A DNA stretch of 64,000 bases, from positions 735,075 to 799,074 of the forward strand of contig NZ_BMVL01000001.1 of NCBI RefSeq assembly GCF_014650695.1, read 5' to 3'. Within the stretch, counting starts at the first letter, position 1. The number at the start of each line of letters is the position of its first letter. The DNA comes from Streptomyces avidinii (GTDB lineage Bacteria; Actinomycetota; Actinomycetes; Streptomycetales; Streptomycetaceae). A model generated the notes under the pieces. It had not been told where the DNA came from and ran no database searches. It worked only from the letters and a program-made list of their open reading frames with translations. The position numbers and the translations under genes are program-made. This document shows positions 43,082 to 52,326 of the stretch, piece by piece.

Positions 43082-44578
43082 TCAGCGCACCAGCTTCCGG
43101 ATCACGATGCCCACGGTCAGGGTCGTGAACAGCAGGCCGCCACCGGTGCAGCCCACGGCGAGCGCAGTCCAGGCGTGCGTCTTCAGCTCAGAGGGTGCAC
43201 CCACACCGACGTTCAACCACAGGGCGCAGGCCAGGACGAGCGCCCTCCCGGCGGCCACCAGGTCGAGGAGACCACCGTCCTGGGGGTCCCGAGCGGCACC
43301 GGAGAGGTGCAGGGCGACGGCCGTGAACAGCATGGCCCCTCCCAGGGTCCGCGCCGGGTTCCGCGCTCTCACACCCCACCCGAGGACGCCGCCGAGCAGA
43401 GCCCGGCCCGCGAGACGCCTGAGCAGGGGCCCCTCGGCCGCCTCCCGCTGCCGGGTGAAGTAGTACAGCTGATCACCCTCCGACATGCGTCGGCGCCCGG
43501 TCAGTGTGGAACGCACGGCCTCCAGGGCCCCGGGGCTCACCCGGGTGAACACCCGTTCCAGGAAACCGGTGACGTGCTCGTCGTTCCGGAAGACCGCATC
43601 GCCGAGGTCCACCTCCTGGACACTGCTCGTCCCCGCCAGCCGGTACCGGGCCGGGCCGATGGGCACCGCGAGCGCCCGGACCGAGGTGTCCGCGAGCTCC
43701 ACCACCACCGGAGACACCTCGTCCGCGCTCGCGGCGAGGCTGGAAATGCTGGATGAGCGGAAGATCAGCTCCGCGGCGGCGCCGGTGACGGTCGTAGTGT
43801 CCGGCGCAGCCTGCCGGCGCTGTGCGGGCACGGTCTGCGCATGGCGCAGGCCGCGGACCACCACCGGGCCCCGGACCTCGCTGTCGAGCAGCGCGCTGGC
43901 CTCAGCGGGCACCACCATGCCGTTGATGCGCAGGCCGTCCCGGCACCGCACCCCCGTACCGCGGAAGGGTTCGTCCACGCGGACCCGTCGCAGGAGCAGA
44001 GCGGCGACGTCGACCTCGTCGAGGGTGAGGGATGCCAACCACAGGTCGTCGAGGGTGATGGTTTCGGTGACGTGCACATTCTCCAGGGACACCTGAGGCC
44101 GACGCTGCCGCCCCACGGCGGCCTGGCTGCGCAGGGCCAGCGTGGCCGCCCTCAGTCGTCTGAGCTGGACCGGCCCGCGCATCGCCGAGATCTGCACGGA
44201 GTCGGACACCCGCACCCCCTCGAAGCGCGTCGGCCCGCACGAGTGGACGTCCAGGGCTTCCAGGGCCGTCTCGCTCACATCGACCTCGGTGTTACGAGGC
44301 GTGTTGCGGACGACAAGCCGCCCGATCCGGGAGTTGCTCACCAGCAGGGCATCGGCGGCGCAGTGGTCGACGACCAGCTCCTCGATGACGCACGAGCGCA
44401 GGGTGACGGCCCCTGCCACGTTCACCCGATGGAGGGCCAGCCTGCCTGCGGTGAGCGAATCCAGCACCAGCGGTTCGTCGATGTCCCTCTGCCTGATCGT
44501 CAGGTCCCGTTCCCGGCCCGTAGACGCGTCCAGGTCCGCCGCACGTGCCAGCGCGTCGAGCGTGCTGATCGTCGCCAT
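43082..44578 (-). CDS. Beta-helix protein with a C-terminal two-helix channel-like domain
   Basis: 498 residues. Residues about 25-330 read as repeated short beta-strands (DLTIRQRDIDEPLVLDSLTAG, LVVDHCAADALLVSNS, LSEV-like steps), typical of a right-handed or pentapeptide-type beta-helix. After a linker (SEGDQLYYFTRQREA) two or three membrane helices follow, the first NPARTLGGAMLFTAVALHL, then a segment LWLNVGVGAPSELKT and a final helix TLTVGIVIRKLVR. The spacing recalls pentapeptide proteins fused to a two-helix potassium channel whose filter reads TxGYG. Here that stretch is NVGVG, so conduction is doubtful. Function unknown; start ATG 44578. Confidence 0.75.
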   Translation of the reverse strand: MATISTLDALARAADLDASTGRERDLTIRQRDIDEPLVLDSLTAGRLALHRVNVAGAVTLRSCVIEELVVDHCAADALLVSNSRIGRLVVRNTPRNTEVDVSETALEALDVHSCGPTRFEGVRVSDSVQISAMRGPVQLRRLRAATLALRSQAAVGRQRRPQVSLENVHVTETITLDDLWLASLTLDEVDVAALLLRRVRVDEPFRGTGVRCRDGLRINGMVVPAEASALLDSEVRGPVVVRGLRHAQTVPAQRRQAAPDTTTVTGAAAELIFRSSSISSLAASADEVSPVVVELADTSVRALAVPIGPARYRLAGTSSVQEVDLGDAVFRNDEHVTGFLERVFTRVSPGALEAVRSTLTGRRRMSEGDQLYYFTRQREAAEGPLLRRLAGRALLGGVLGWGVRARNPARTLGGAMLFTAVALHLSGAARDPQDGGLLDLVAAGRALVLACALWLNVGVGAPSELKTHAWTALAVGCTGGGLLFTTLTVGIVIRKLVR

Positions 44579-44635
44579 GTTTGTTCCCTCCCCACCGTGA
44601 TGTACGGACCGCCGCGCGACGTCGTACCCGCGATC

Positions 44636-45295
44636 TCACCGTTCGGCGGTCGCGGCCTCTCCGAGGAAAGCGGCCAGGCTCGTGCCCCGGTGCCGCTCCA
44701 CGTGGTGGTGCGCGTGGGCCCGGGCAATGATCTCGGCGGCCCCGGCCGGGTCGGTGCGGTCGGTGCGCATCAGGAGATCGAACGGCTCCTCACCGTCGGG
44801 CACCGTGCCCAGGTCGGCCCGCGCCTCGTCCCAGGCGGCGAGCCGGTCCTCGGTGTCCCGGTCACCTCTCCCTCGGGACCGCTGTTCGCACACGCCACGG
44901 GGCACCCACAGGAGCACGCACAGCCACGGCTCCCGGACGGCGCCTGTGAAGCTCCGCAGGTGCTCGACGCTGCCGATGTGCACGAGGGGGATGCGACCGG
45001 CACCGGTCATGGCGTCCAGGTCATCACGGTCGATGGCGTACGTGTTGCCGTACCTTCGGGTCTCCAGCACCAGGCGGTCGGCGGCGCGCAGGGCGGCCAG
45101 CTCCTCGCCGTCGGCCATGCGATAGCCGGTGGTACGCCCGGATCCCACCTTGATCTTGGTCAGCTGGCCGTATCGCGCGTCCAGGCCGGTCAGCGCGGCG
45201 CTGATGGTGTCCTTGCCCGCCGTCGGGGGGCCGAAGAGGACGACCCCTGCGGGGCTCCCGTCATGCTGCGCGTTCACCTTCGTGTTCACGTTCAC
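44636..45295 (-). CDS. P-loop kinase, guanylate-kinase-like
   Basis: 219 residues from GTG 45295, which overlaps the stop of the upstream gene (GTGA). The phosphate loop is VVLFGPPTAGKDT. The middle part (VGSGRTTGYRMADGEELAALRAADRL, then YGNTYAIDRDDL) resembles the nucleotide-binding lid of guanylate kinase or PhnN-type kinases. A conserved Arg-rich region EQRSRGRGDRDTE follows. A phosphotransferase on a nucleotide or sugar phosphate is likely; the substrate is unknown. GC at third positions is a little lower than in neighbours. Confidence 0.7.
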   Translation of the reverse strand: MNVNTKVNAQHDGSPAGVVLFGPPTAGKDTISAALTGLDARYGQLTKIKVGSGRTTGYRMADGEELAALRAADRLVLETRRYGNTYAIDRDDLDAMTGAGRIPLVHIGSVEHLRSFTGAVREPWLCVLLWVPRGVCEQRSRGRGDRDTEDRLAAWDEARADLGTVPDGEEPFDLLMRTDRTDPAGAAEIIARAHAHHHVERHRGTSLAAFLGEAATAER

Positions 45296-45915
45296 GCCTG
45301 CCCCTCGCTGTACCGACGGGACAGGACCATGGCCACTGATTCCACCTGCTCGGCGAGCGGCGTCATCGCGGTGATCCGGTTGTCGACGAGGTGGAACTCC
45401 CCGACCGGACGCCGCTCCAGGGAGATCGAGCCGACGTACTGCCGCCAGTTCGCGAGCTTCCACGTGTCCCGTGCCGCGTTGCGCGAGGTGAGCCTTTCAC
45501 GCATCGACGATGCGTCGCTGTCCACCCACACCACCTCCAGCCCGGCGCCCAGGCGCGAGCAGTGGCGACGTGTCCGGGCGGCCCACTGGTCGTCGACGAC
45601 CTCGGCAAGGAAGGGCGCCACGGCCACCACCGGCACCCCGCACTCGAGGTTCTCCCAGCACGCCTTCATCAGGGACTCGTACTCCAACGGGCGCACGTTC
45701 TCGGCGTAGACGCTGCTCTGCCGGTCATCGGGGTCCCCGTTGAGGTGGGAGAGCAGCGACTCCGTGAGCGGCCTCGTCAGTGTGTCCTTGTCCAACAGCG
45801 GCCAACCCGTCGCCTGCGACATCATCTTCCCTGCCTCGGATTTGCCGGATCCGGCATATCCGGCGACGAGGACGAGCGCGAGCCCGTGCTCGTAGGCCTC
45901 CGAACCGATACTCAA
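45292..45915 (-). CDS. AAA/P-loop nucleotide kinase-like protein
   Basis: 207 residues. The start is TTG 45915 with GGGGGAG six bases upstream. Walker A reads VAGYAGSGKSEAGKMM. The following LLDKDTLTRPL and a C-terminal RERLTSRNAARDTWKL recall the AAA_33-type kinases (polynucleotide-kinase-like or small-molecule kinases). The next gene overlaps it by four bases, so two small kinases are made together. The substrate is unknown. Confidence 0.75.
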   Translation of the reverse strand: MSIGSEAYEHGLALVLVAGYAGSGKSEAGKMMSQATGWPLLDKDTLTRPLTESLLSHLNGDPDDRQSSVYAENVRPLEYESLMKACWENLECGVPVVAVAPFLAEVVDDQWAARTRRHCSRLGAGLEVVWVDSDASSMRERLTSRNAARDTWKLANWRQYVGSISLERRPVGEFHLVDNRITAMTPLAEQVESVAMVLSRRYSEGQA

Positions 45916-46048
45916 CGATGCTCCCCCGGGGCGTGACGTGAGCGTTCCATCCTCGGCACTCTAGCGCCAACTGATCAACATCGCGCCGGAGTTCGATGGT
46001 CGTGGACAGGCGCACCCGACACCGGGCGCCGGCTGCCCCGCGGCTGAG

Positions 46049-47038
46049 TCACGTCTCCCCCAGGGGCCATACGTAGGGCCCCTGGGGGTCGTCCAGCCAG
46101 GACCACTGGCCCTCCGCGCTGACCGAGACGCCGAAGCGTTCGCGGGCCGGGCGGTCCTCGCGGCGCCAGAGGTCCAGGGCCTCGCGGGGGTGCAGTACGC
46201 CCGCGGTCAGTACCAGCATGAACTGGAAGCGCTCGTTCTCCACCAGCTCGTACGGGAGGCCGTACTCCACGCCGGCCGGGTCGGGCGGCGGCAGGGCCGT
46301 GGCGCCGCGCAGCGGGACGAAGTACGCCGGGGTGTGAAGGAAGTTGCCCTCGGCGAAATCGGCGTCCCGGACGGTCAGTGCGATCAGGCCGGTCGACAGC
46401 GGGGCCAGGATCCGGGCCCCCGGGCGGCACTGGGCCGGCCAGGTGTGCGGGATCAGCGGCAGGGTGCAGGTCACCATGATCCGGTCGAACGGGGCCCGGG
46501 CGGGGCAGCCGCGCGCTCCGTCGCCGGTGATCACCGCGGGGTGGTAGCCGAGTTCGGCCAGGTGCGACCGCGCGGACTCGGTGATCTCCTCGTCCAGGTC
46601 GACGGTGGTGACGTGCTCGTCGCCGAGCCGGTGGCACAGCAGGGCCGCGTTGTAGCCGGTGCCCGCGCCGATCTCCAGTACGTCGTCGCCGTCGCGCACC
46701 TCCAGGGCGGCCAGCATCTTCGCCATCAGGGAGGGCTGGCTGCTGGAGGAGACCAGCCGCCCGTCGCGCAGCCGGGTCGCCAGGGGGGTGTCGACGTAGA
46801 CCCCGCGCAGCCAGCGGGCCCGGCGTTCGGGGTCGGGGTCCTCGGCCCACAGCCGCTCGTGACCGGCGCCGCGGCCGGTCCAGAAGTACGGGACGAACAC
46901 GTGCCGCGGCACGGCGGCGAACGCCGCCCGCCAGCGCGGGTCCTCCAGCACCCCGGCGGCGGTCAGCTCCCGCACCTGGGCGGCGTGCGCGGTGTCCCGC
47001 AGGTCCCGGGCCTCGATGCGTGCGGTGTGTGCGGCCAT
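46049..47038 (-). CDS. Protein-L-isoaspartate O-methyltransferase family methyltransferase
   Basis: 329 residues. The N-terminus (about 1-100) carries LEDPRWRAAFAAVPRHVFVPYFW, common in PCMT-like enzymes, then VSSSSQPSLMAKMLAAL and the SAM motif VLEIGAGTGYNAALL (about 145). The second half has VTCTLPLIPHTWPAQ and extra beta segments. It is longer than repair Pcm (about 210 residues). It may repair isoaspartate or modify a peptide; no peptide precursor is nearby. Divergent from the globin gene by 91 bases. Confidence 0.85.
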   Translation of the reverse strand: MAAHTARIEARDLRDTAHAAQVRELTAAGVLEDPRWRAAFAAVPRHVFVPYFWTGRGAGHERLWAEDPDPERRARWLRGVYVDTPLATRLRDGRLVSSSSQPSLMAKMLAALEVRDGDDVLEIGAGTGYNAALLCHRLGDEHVTTVDLDEEITESARSHLAELGYHPAVITGDGARGCPARAPFDRIMVTCTLPLIPHTWPAQCRPGARILAPLSTGLIALTVRDADFAEGNFLHTPAYFVPLRGATALPPPDPAGVEYGLPYELVENERFQFMLVLTAGVLHPREALDLWRREDRPARERFGVSVSAEGQWSWLDDPQGPYVWPLGET

Positions 47039-47129
47039 GCCTCCACTGTCCTGCGCCGGGGCGCAGCGTGCGAGTGCGAGCGGTCCTGGGACCGGGGTCC
47101 TGGTTCCGGGCGTCTGAGACGATGGTCGG

Positions 47130-47534
47130 GTGAATGAGATTCCGCGGGGCGCAGTTCAGGAGCAGACGTTCTACGAGCAGGTGGGCGGCGAGGAGACCTT
47201 CCGCCGCCTCGTCCGGCGCTTCTACCAGGGGGTGGCGGAGGACCCGCTGCTGCGCCCGATGTACCCGGAGGAGGACCTGGGCCCCGCCGAGGAGCGGTTC
47301 GCGCTGTTCCTGATGCAGTACTGGGGCGGTCCGACCACGTACAGCCAGCACCGCGGCCACCCGCGCCTGCGCATGCGGCACGCGCCGTTCCAGGTGGACG
47401 CGGCCGCCCACGACGCGTGGCTGAGCCACATGCGGGTCGCGCTGGACGAGCTGGGCCTGGCGCCGGAGCATGAGGCCCAGCTGTGGAAGTACCTGACGTA
47501 CGCCGCCGCATCGATGATCAATACGGCGGGATAG
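47130..47534 (+). CDS. glbO: Group II truncated hemoglobin
   Basis: 134 residues from GTG 47130. Features of group II: FYEQVGGEETFRRLVRRFY, YPEEDLGPAEERFALFLMQYWGGP with the conserved Tyr and Trp, and the proximal His in RMRHAPFQV. It binds heme and O2 or NO in the cytosol. No ribosome site is clear. It is single-gene and is followed by an 8-base repeat. Confidence 0.93.
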   Translation: MNEIPRGAVQEQTFYEQVGGEETFRRLVRRFYQGVAEDPLLRPMYPEEDLGPAEERFALFLMQYWGGPTTYSQHRGHPRLRMRHAPFQVDAAAHDAWLSHMRVALDELGLAPEHEAQLWKYLTYAAASMINTAG

Positions 47535-47562
47535 CGGGACAGCAGGACAGCGGGACAGCAGG
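47533..47562 (+). repeat. 8-base tandem repeat after glbO
   Basis: AGCGGGAC, AGCAGGAC, AGCGGGAC, AGCAGG in series (47533-47562), starting at the globin stop codon. Confidence 0.85.
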
Positions 47563-47601
47563 CTTTTCGGGGGCGGAGCGGGGCGGGGGCGGTCCGTCCG
47601 G

Positions 47602-48324
47602 TCAGACCGGCCGGACCTGGAATGCACCCAGGCCGCCGGTGACGCCGGGGCGTCGCATGGCGACGGAGCCGTACGGGGTGCGCAGCCGGAGCCAGGTCCC
47701 GACGGCGAGCAGCGCCACGGGGGCGGGGGCGCCGGGTGCACCGGGTGCGGGGGCAGGTGCGGACACGGACGCCCGTACCGGCCGCAGGAAGCCCAGGGAC
47801 TGCGCGGCGTGCACGGCCCGCAGCGGGAGCTCGGTGTCGCCGAGCGTGCGGGACCAGATCTCGCGGCCGATGCGGTCGCGCTCGGAGCGGGTCCGGTGCT
47901 GCACGGGCAGGGCCTCGTCACGGGCCCGGAACTCGGCGACGGCGGCGGCCACGGCCGCTCCCATCGCCTCGGGTCCGGGCAGCCCCGGAATCTGCCGCCA
48001 GCCGCCGCGGGGCGGGAGAACCCCGGCCCAGGGCGGTCCGGTGACCGGCCCGGGCACGGCGGCCTCGGCCGAGGACTCGTCCACGGACTCCAGCAGCTCC
48101 CCGGCGGACACCGTCAGGTCCAGCGGCGTCGCGACGGGCGCGGCGAGCCGCACCGTACGGACGGCGAGGATGTCGAAGGACGGCGGCCGCCCGAAGACGG
48201 CGAGCGCGCCGCCACCCGCCTGGAGGCGGACGGCGGCGGCGCGGTCGTAGTGCACCAGCCGGCCCAGGAAGGCGGCGAGGTCCGCCGCCTCCCCGGAATC
48301 GGCGAAGCGCAACCGGTCGTTCAT
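47602..48324 (-). CDS. Conserved actinobacterial protein of unknown function
   Basis: 240 residues. It opens MNDRLRFADSGEAADLAAFLGRLVHYDRAAAVRLQ, with a beta/alpha fold but no known motif, and a Pro/Ala linker (VSAPAPAPGAPGAPAPV) near residue 200. Its ATG overlaps the thioesterase stop (ATGA), so the two are translated together. I do not recognise the family beyond its apparent restriction to actinobacteria. Confidence 0.8.
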   Translation of the reverse strand: MNDRLRFADSGEAADLAAFLGRLVHYDRAAAVRLQAGGGALAVFGRPPSFDILAVRTVRLAAPVATPLDLTVSAGELLESVDESSAEAAVPGPVTGPPWAGVLPPRGGWRQIPGLPGPEAMGAAVAAAVAEFRARDEALPVQHRTRSERDRIGREIWSRTLGDTELPLRAVHAAQSLGFLRPVRASVSAPAPAPGAPGAPAPVALLAVGTWLRLRTPYGSVAMRRPGVTGGLGAFQVRPV

Positions 48325-48788
48325 GCCGCGAGGGACCCGGTCGCGGACGAGGACACGGGCTCGGGCTCGTCGAGGTACTCCTGGAGGAAGCGCCTCTCCT
48401 CGGCCGTGATGCGGCGGGGCCGCCCGGCGGCGAGGTTGTAGGGCACGACCACGGTCTCGGCGCGCACGTAGACCGTCTCGGGCGCGTCCTCGGTCGCCTC
48501 GTCCTTGACCTCGTAGCGGATGGTCAGGGACGCGGCGCCTATCCGGGTCACCCAGGACTCGATGAGGACCGGCTCGTGGCGGTGCACGAGGGGCAGCTTG
48601 TAGTCGATCTCGTGACGGGCCACGACGGACCCGCCCGTGAAGGACTCACTGCCCTCCCCCGGCGCGAGGCGGAACATGAAGTCGATCCGCGCCTCCTCCA
48701 GGTAGCGGAGGAAGACGACGTTGTTGACGTGCCCGAAGGCATCCATGTCCGCCCAGCGCAAGGGGCACCGGTAGTGGTGTCTGGCCAT
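48321..48788 (-). CDS. Acyl-CoA thioesterase (hotdog fold, 4HBT type)
   Basis: 155 residues. HYRCPLRWADMDAFGHVNNVVFLRYLEEARIDF is the YbgC/4-hydroxybenzoyl-CoA thioesterase signature with catalytic Asp and His-Val-Asn. It hydrolyses acyl-CoA, preference unknown. ATG 48788 lies 10 bases downstream of the ettA stop, and GAGG lies about eight bases upstream. It sits in a minus-strand unit ettA - thioesterase - unknown gene. Confidence 0.92.
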   Translation of the reverse strand: MARHHYRCPLRWADMDAFGHVNNVVFLRYLEEARIDFMFRLAPGEGSESFTGGSVVARHEIDYKLPLVHRHEPVLIESWVTRIGAASLTIRYEVKDEATEDAPETVYVRAETVVVPYNLAAGRPRRITAEERRFLQEYLDEPEPVSSSATGSLAA

Positions 48789-48798
48789 GACGGCGACC

Positions 48799-50463
<1,665 letters not shown>

Positions 50464-50570
50464 GAGAAACCGTCCGGCAGATCGATGGTGGGCAGATACA
50501 CCCCATCTTGCCGTACGTCCATACCCTCGGGCGAATGGGTAGGTCAGGACCCCGTGCCCCGGGAGCCGCC

Positions 50571-50682
50571 GGTCGGCAAGGGGAGGCGGCCGCCGGTCGG
50601 CGCGGGCGGCCGCCGGTCAGCGGGGCGGGAGACGGTCAACGGGGCGGGAGACGGTCAGCGCGGGCGGTAGACGGTCAGGGCG
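50571..50682. repeat. Degenerate ~20-base tandem repeats at the 3' end of the PAP2/kinase gene
   Basis: Units start with GGTCAG or GGTCGG: 50571, 50595, 50615, 50634, 50653, 50673. The most regular are GGTCAGCGGGGCGGGAGAC, GGTCAACGGGGCGGGAGAC and GGTCAGCGCGGGCGGTAGAC. The last units lie inside the coding 3' end (stop at 50655), so the coding tail appears to have been copied downstream. Confidence 0.75.
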
Positions 50683-52130
50683 TCGGGGAGCTCGTCGAGG
50701 ACGAGGGCGGGCGGGGCCTCGGCGTACTCGCCGTCGTAGGCGAGCGGGGTGCCCGCGGGGATGTCCCCGATGCGCAGGCTGCGCAGGCGGGTGGCCACGT
50801 GGACCGGGGAGCGGCTCAGCGGCCCGGTGAAGGCGGCGGCCAGGAGCCGCGGACCGGGACGGCCGCCGCCGTGGACGAGCCGGAGGTCCAGCAGGCCCTC
50901 GCCGAGGTTGTCGCGGCGTCGGGGGGTGGGGCCGGTCCCGTGGTAGGTGCCGTTGCCCGCGAAGAGCAGCCATACGCTCCGGGGCCGCCCCGCCAGCCGC
51001 AGCCGCACGGGCCGCTGGGCGCGCAACACCCGCCAGGCCGCCAGCAGTGCGGCCGGGCCGCCGCCGATGCGCGGGGCCCAGCGCAGCCGGTGGCCGAGCA
51101 GTTCCGGATACGCGCCGATGCTGAAGTTGTTCAGGAAGTAGCCGGGCTCTCCGCCGGGCCCCGGGGAGAAACGGCCCACGCCGACGCGGACGGCCTGCCC
51201 CTGCGCCACGGCCTCGCAGGTCGCCGCGGCTCCGGCGAGGCCGAGGTCGATCGCGAAGTGGTTGAGGGTGCCCCCGGGGAACACGGCCAGCGGCACCCCG
51301 GCGCGCAGGGCGGCGCCGGCGGCGGCGTTGACCGTGCCGTCGCCGCCGCAGATCCCGAGCACGGCGGCCCGCGAGGCCGCCTTCGCGAGGGTGGCGGTCA
51401 GCTCCGAGGCCTCGCACTCGATCACCTCGGCCTCGGGCAGGCGGGAGCGCACCGCGTCGAGACCGGCTGCCGAGGACGTCCCGGAGGCGGTGTTGACCAC
51501 CACGGTGAGCCCGGCTCCGTCGGGCAGGGCCGGGGCCCCGGCGGCCGGCCGCTCGTCGCCCGGCACGACCCGGGCCTCCTGCGCGTCCCGCGCGAGGCGG
51601 CGTACGACGAAGCCCGCGAGCACCCCCAGGGACGCGCCCGCGAGCACGTCGGAGGGGTAGTGGACCCCGGTGTAGACGCGGGAGAACGCCACGGACGCGG
51701 CGACCGGGGCCAGCGCGGCCCCCCAGCCGGGGGACGCCAGCGCCACGCCGGTGGCGAAGGCGAAGGCCGATGCCGAGTGCCCGGACGGGAAGGAGGTGGT
51801 CTGCGGCTGCGTGGCCAGCTGCCGGCTCAGGGGCACGCCCTCCAGCAGCGGCCGCGGCCTGCGTACGGACCACTTGCCGACGGTGTTGATGGTCGCGGAG
51901 GCCAGCGCCAGCGAGGCGACCCCGCGCACGGCGGCCCTACGGGCACCGTTCGATCCGAGGACGGCGATCGCGGCGGCGGCCCCGCCCCACAGCACCCCGT
52001 GGTTCGCGGCCCGCCCGAGCCGCGGCAGCACCCGGTCGGCCCCGGGCCAGTGCCGCTGGGCCACCGCGTCGAACAGTCGGCGGTCCCATCGCGCGAGGGT
52101 GCCGGACCAGGTGAGTTCTTGATCAGCCAT
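50655..52130 (-). CDS. PAP2 phosphatase fused to diacylglycerol/sphingosine-kinase-like domain
   Basis: 491 residues. The first 190 residues form a PAP2 acid phosphatase: KWSVRRPRP, FPSGHSASA and SRVYTGVHYPSDV carry the three motifs with catalytic His. Membrane helices flank them. Residues about 215-490 form the lipid kinase catalytic domain: GICGGDGTVNAAAGAAL, FPGGTLNHFAIDL and a C-terminal beta domain. Phosphatase and kinase act on a phospholipid or polyprenyl phosphate in opposite directions; the fusion occurs in actinobacteria. Upstream is a low-complexity spacer, and repeats follow the stop. Confidence 0.93.
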   Translation of the reverse strand: MADQELTWSGTLARWDRRLFDAVAQRHWPGADRVLPRLGRAANHGVLWGGAAAAIAVLGSNGARRAAVRGVASLALASATINTVGKWSVRRPRPLLEGVPLSRQLATQPQTTSFPSGHSASAFAFATGVALASPGWGAALAPVAASVAFSRVYTGVHYPSDVLAGASLGVLAGFVVRRLARDAQEARVVPGDERPAAGAPALPDGAGLTVVVNTASGTSSAAGLDAVRSRLPEAEVIECEASELTATLAKAASRAAVLGICGGDGTVNAAAGAALRAGVPLAVFPGGTLNHFAIDLGLAGAAATCEAVAQGQAVRVGVGRFSPGPGGEPGYFLNNFSIGAYPELLGHRLRWAPRIGGGPAALLAAWRVLRAQRPVRLRLAGRPRSVWLLFAGNGTYHGTGPTPRRRDNLGEGLLDLRLVHGGGRPGPRLLAAAFTGPLSRSPVHVATRLRSLRIGDIPAGTPLAYDGEYAEAPPALVLDELPDALTVYRPR

Positions 52131-52197
52131 CCTGTGCCCCTACCCCCGGCGGCGGATCCGAATCGGGGCCGACGGCCACTCGGCCCAGCCGGAGCAG

Positions 52198-52310
52198 GCC
52201 ACCGGGCCACCGGGCCACCGGGCCGTGCGGTCCGGCCCACCGGCCACCACCGGTCACCAGTCCACCGGTCACCGGTCCCCGGTCCCCGGTCCACCGGGTC
52301 CACCGGCCCG
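52198..52310. repeat. Low-complexity CCACCGG/GGTCACC repeat spacer
   Basis: GGCCACCG occurs three times in a row (52198-52221), then CACCGGTCACC and GGTCCCCGGTCC variations run to 52310. The spacer lies between the surface-protein stop and the PAP2 start. Confidence 0.75.
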
Positions 52311-52326
52311 AACCACAGGGCGCCCC

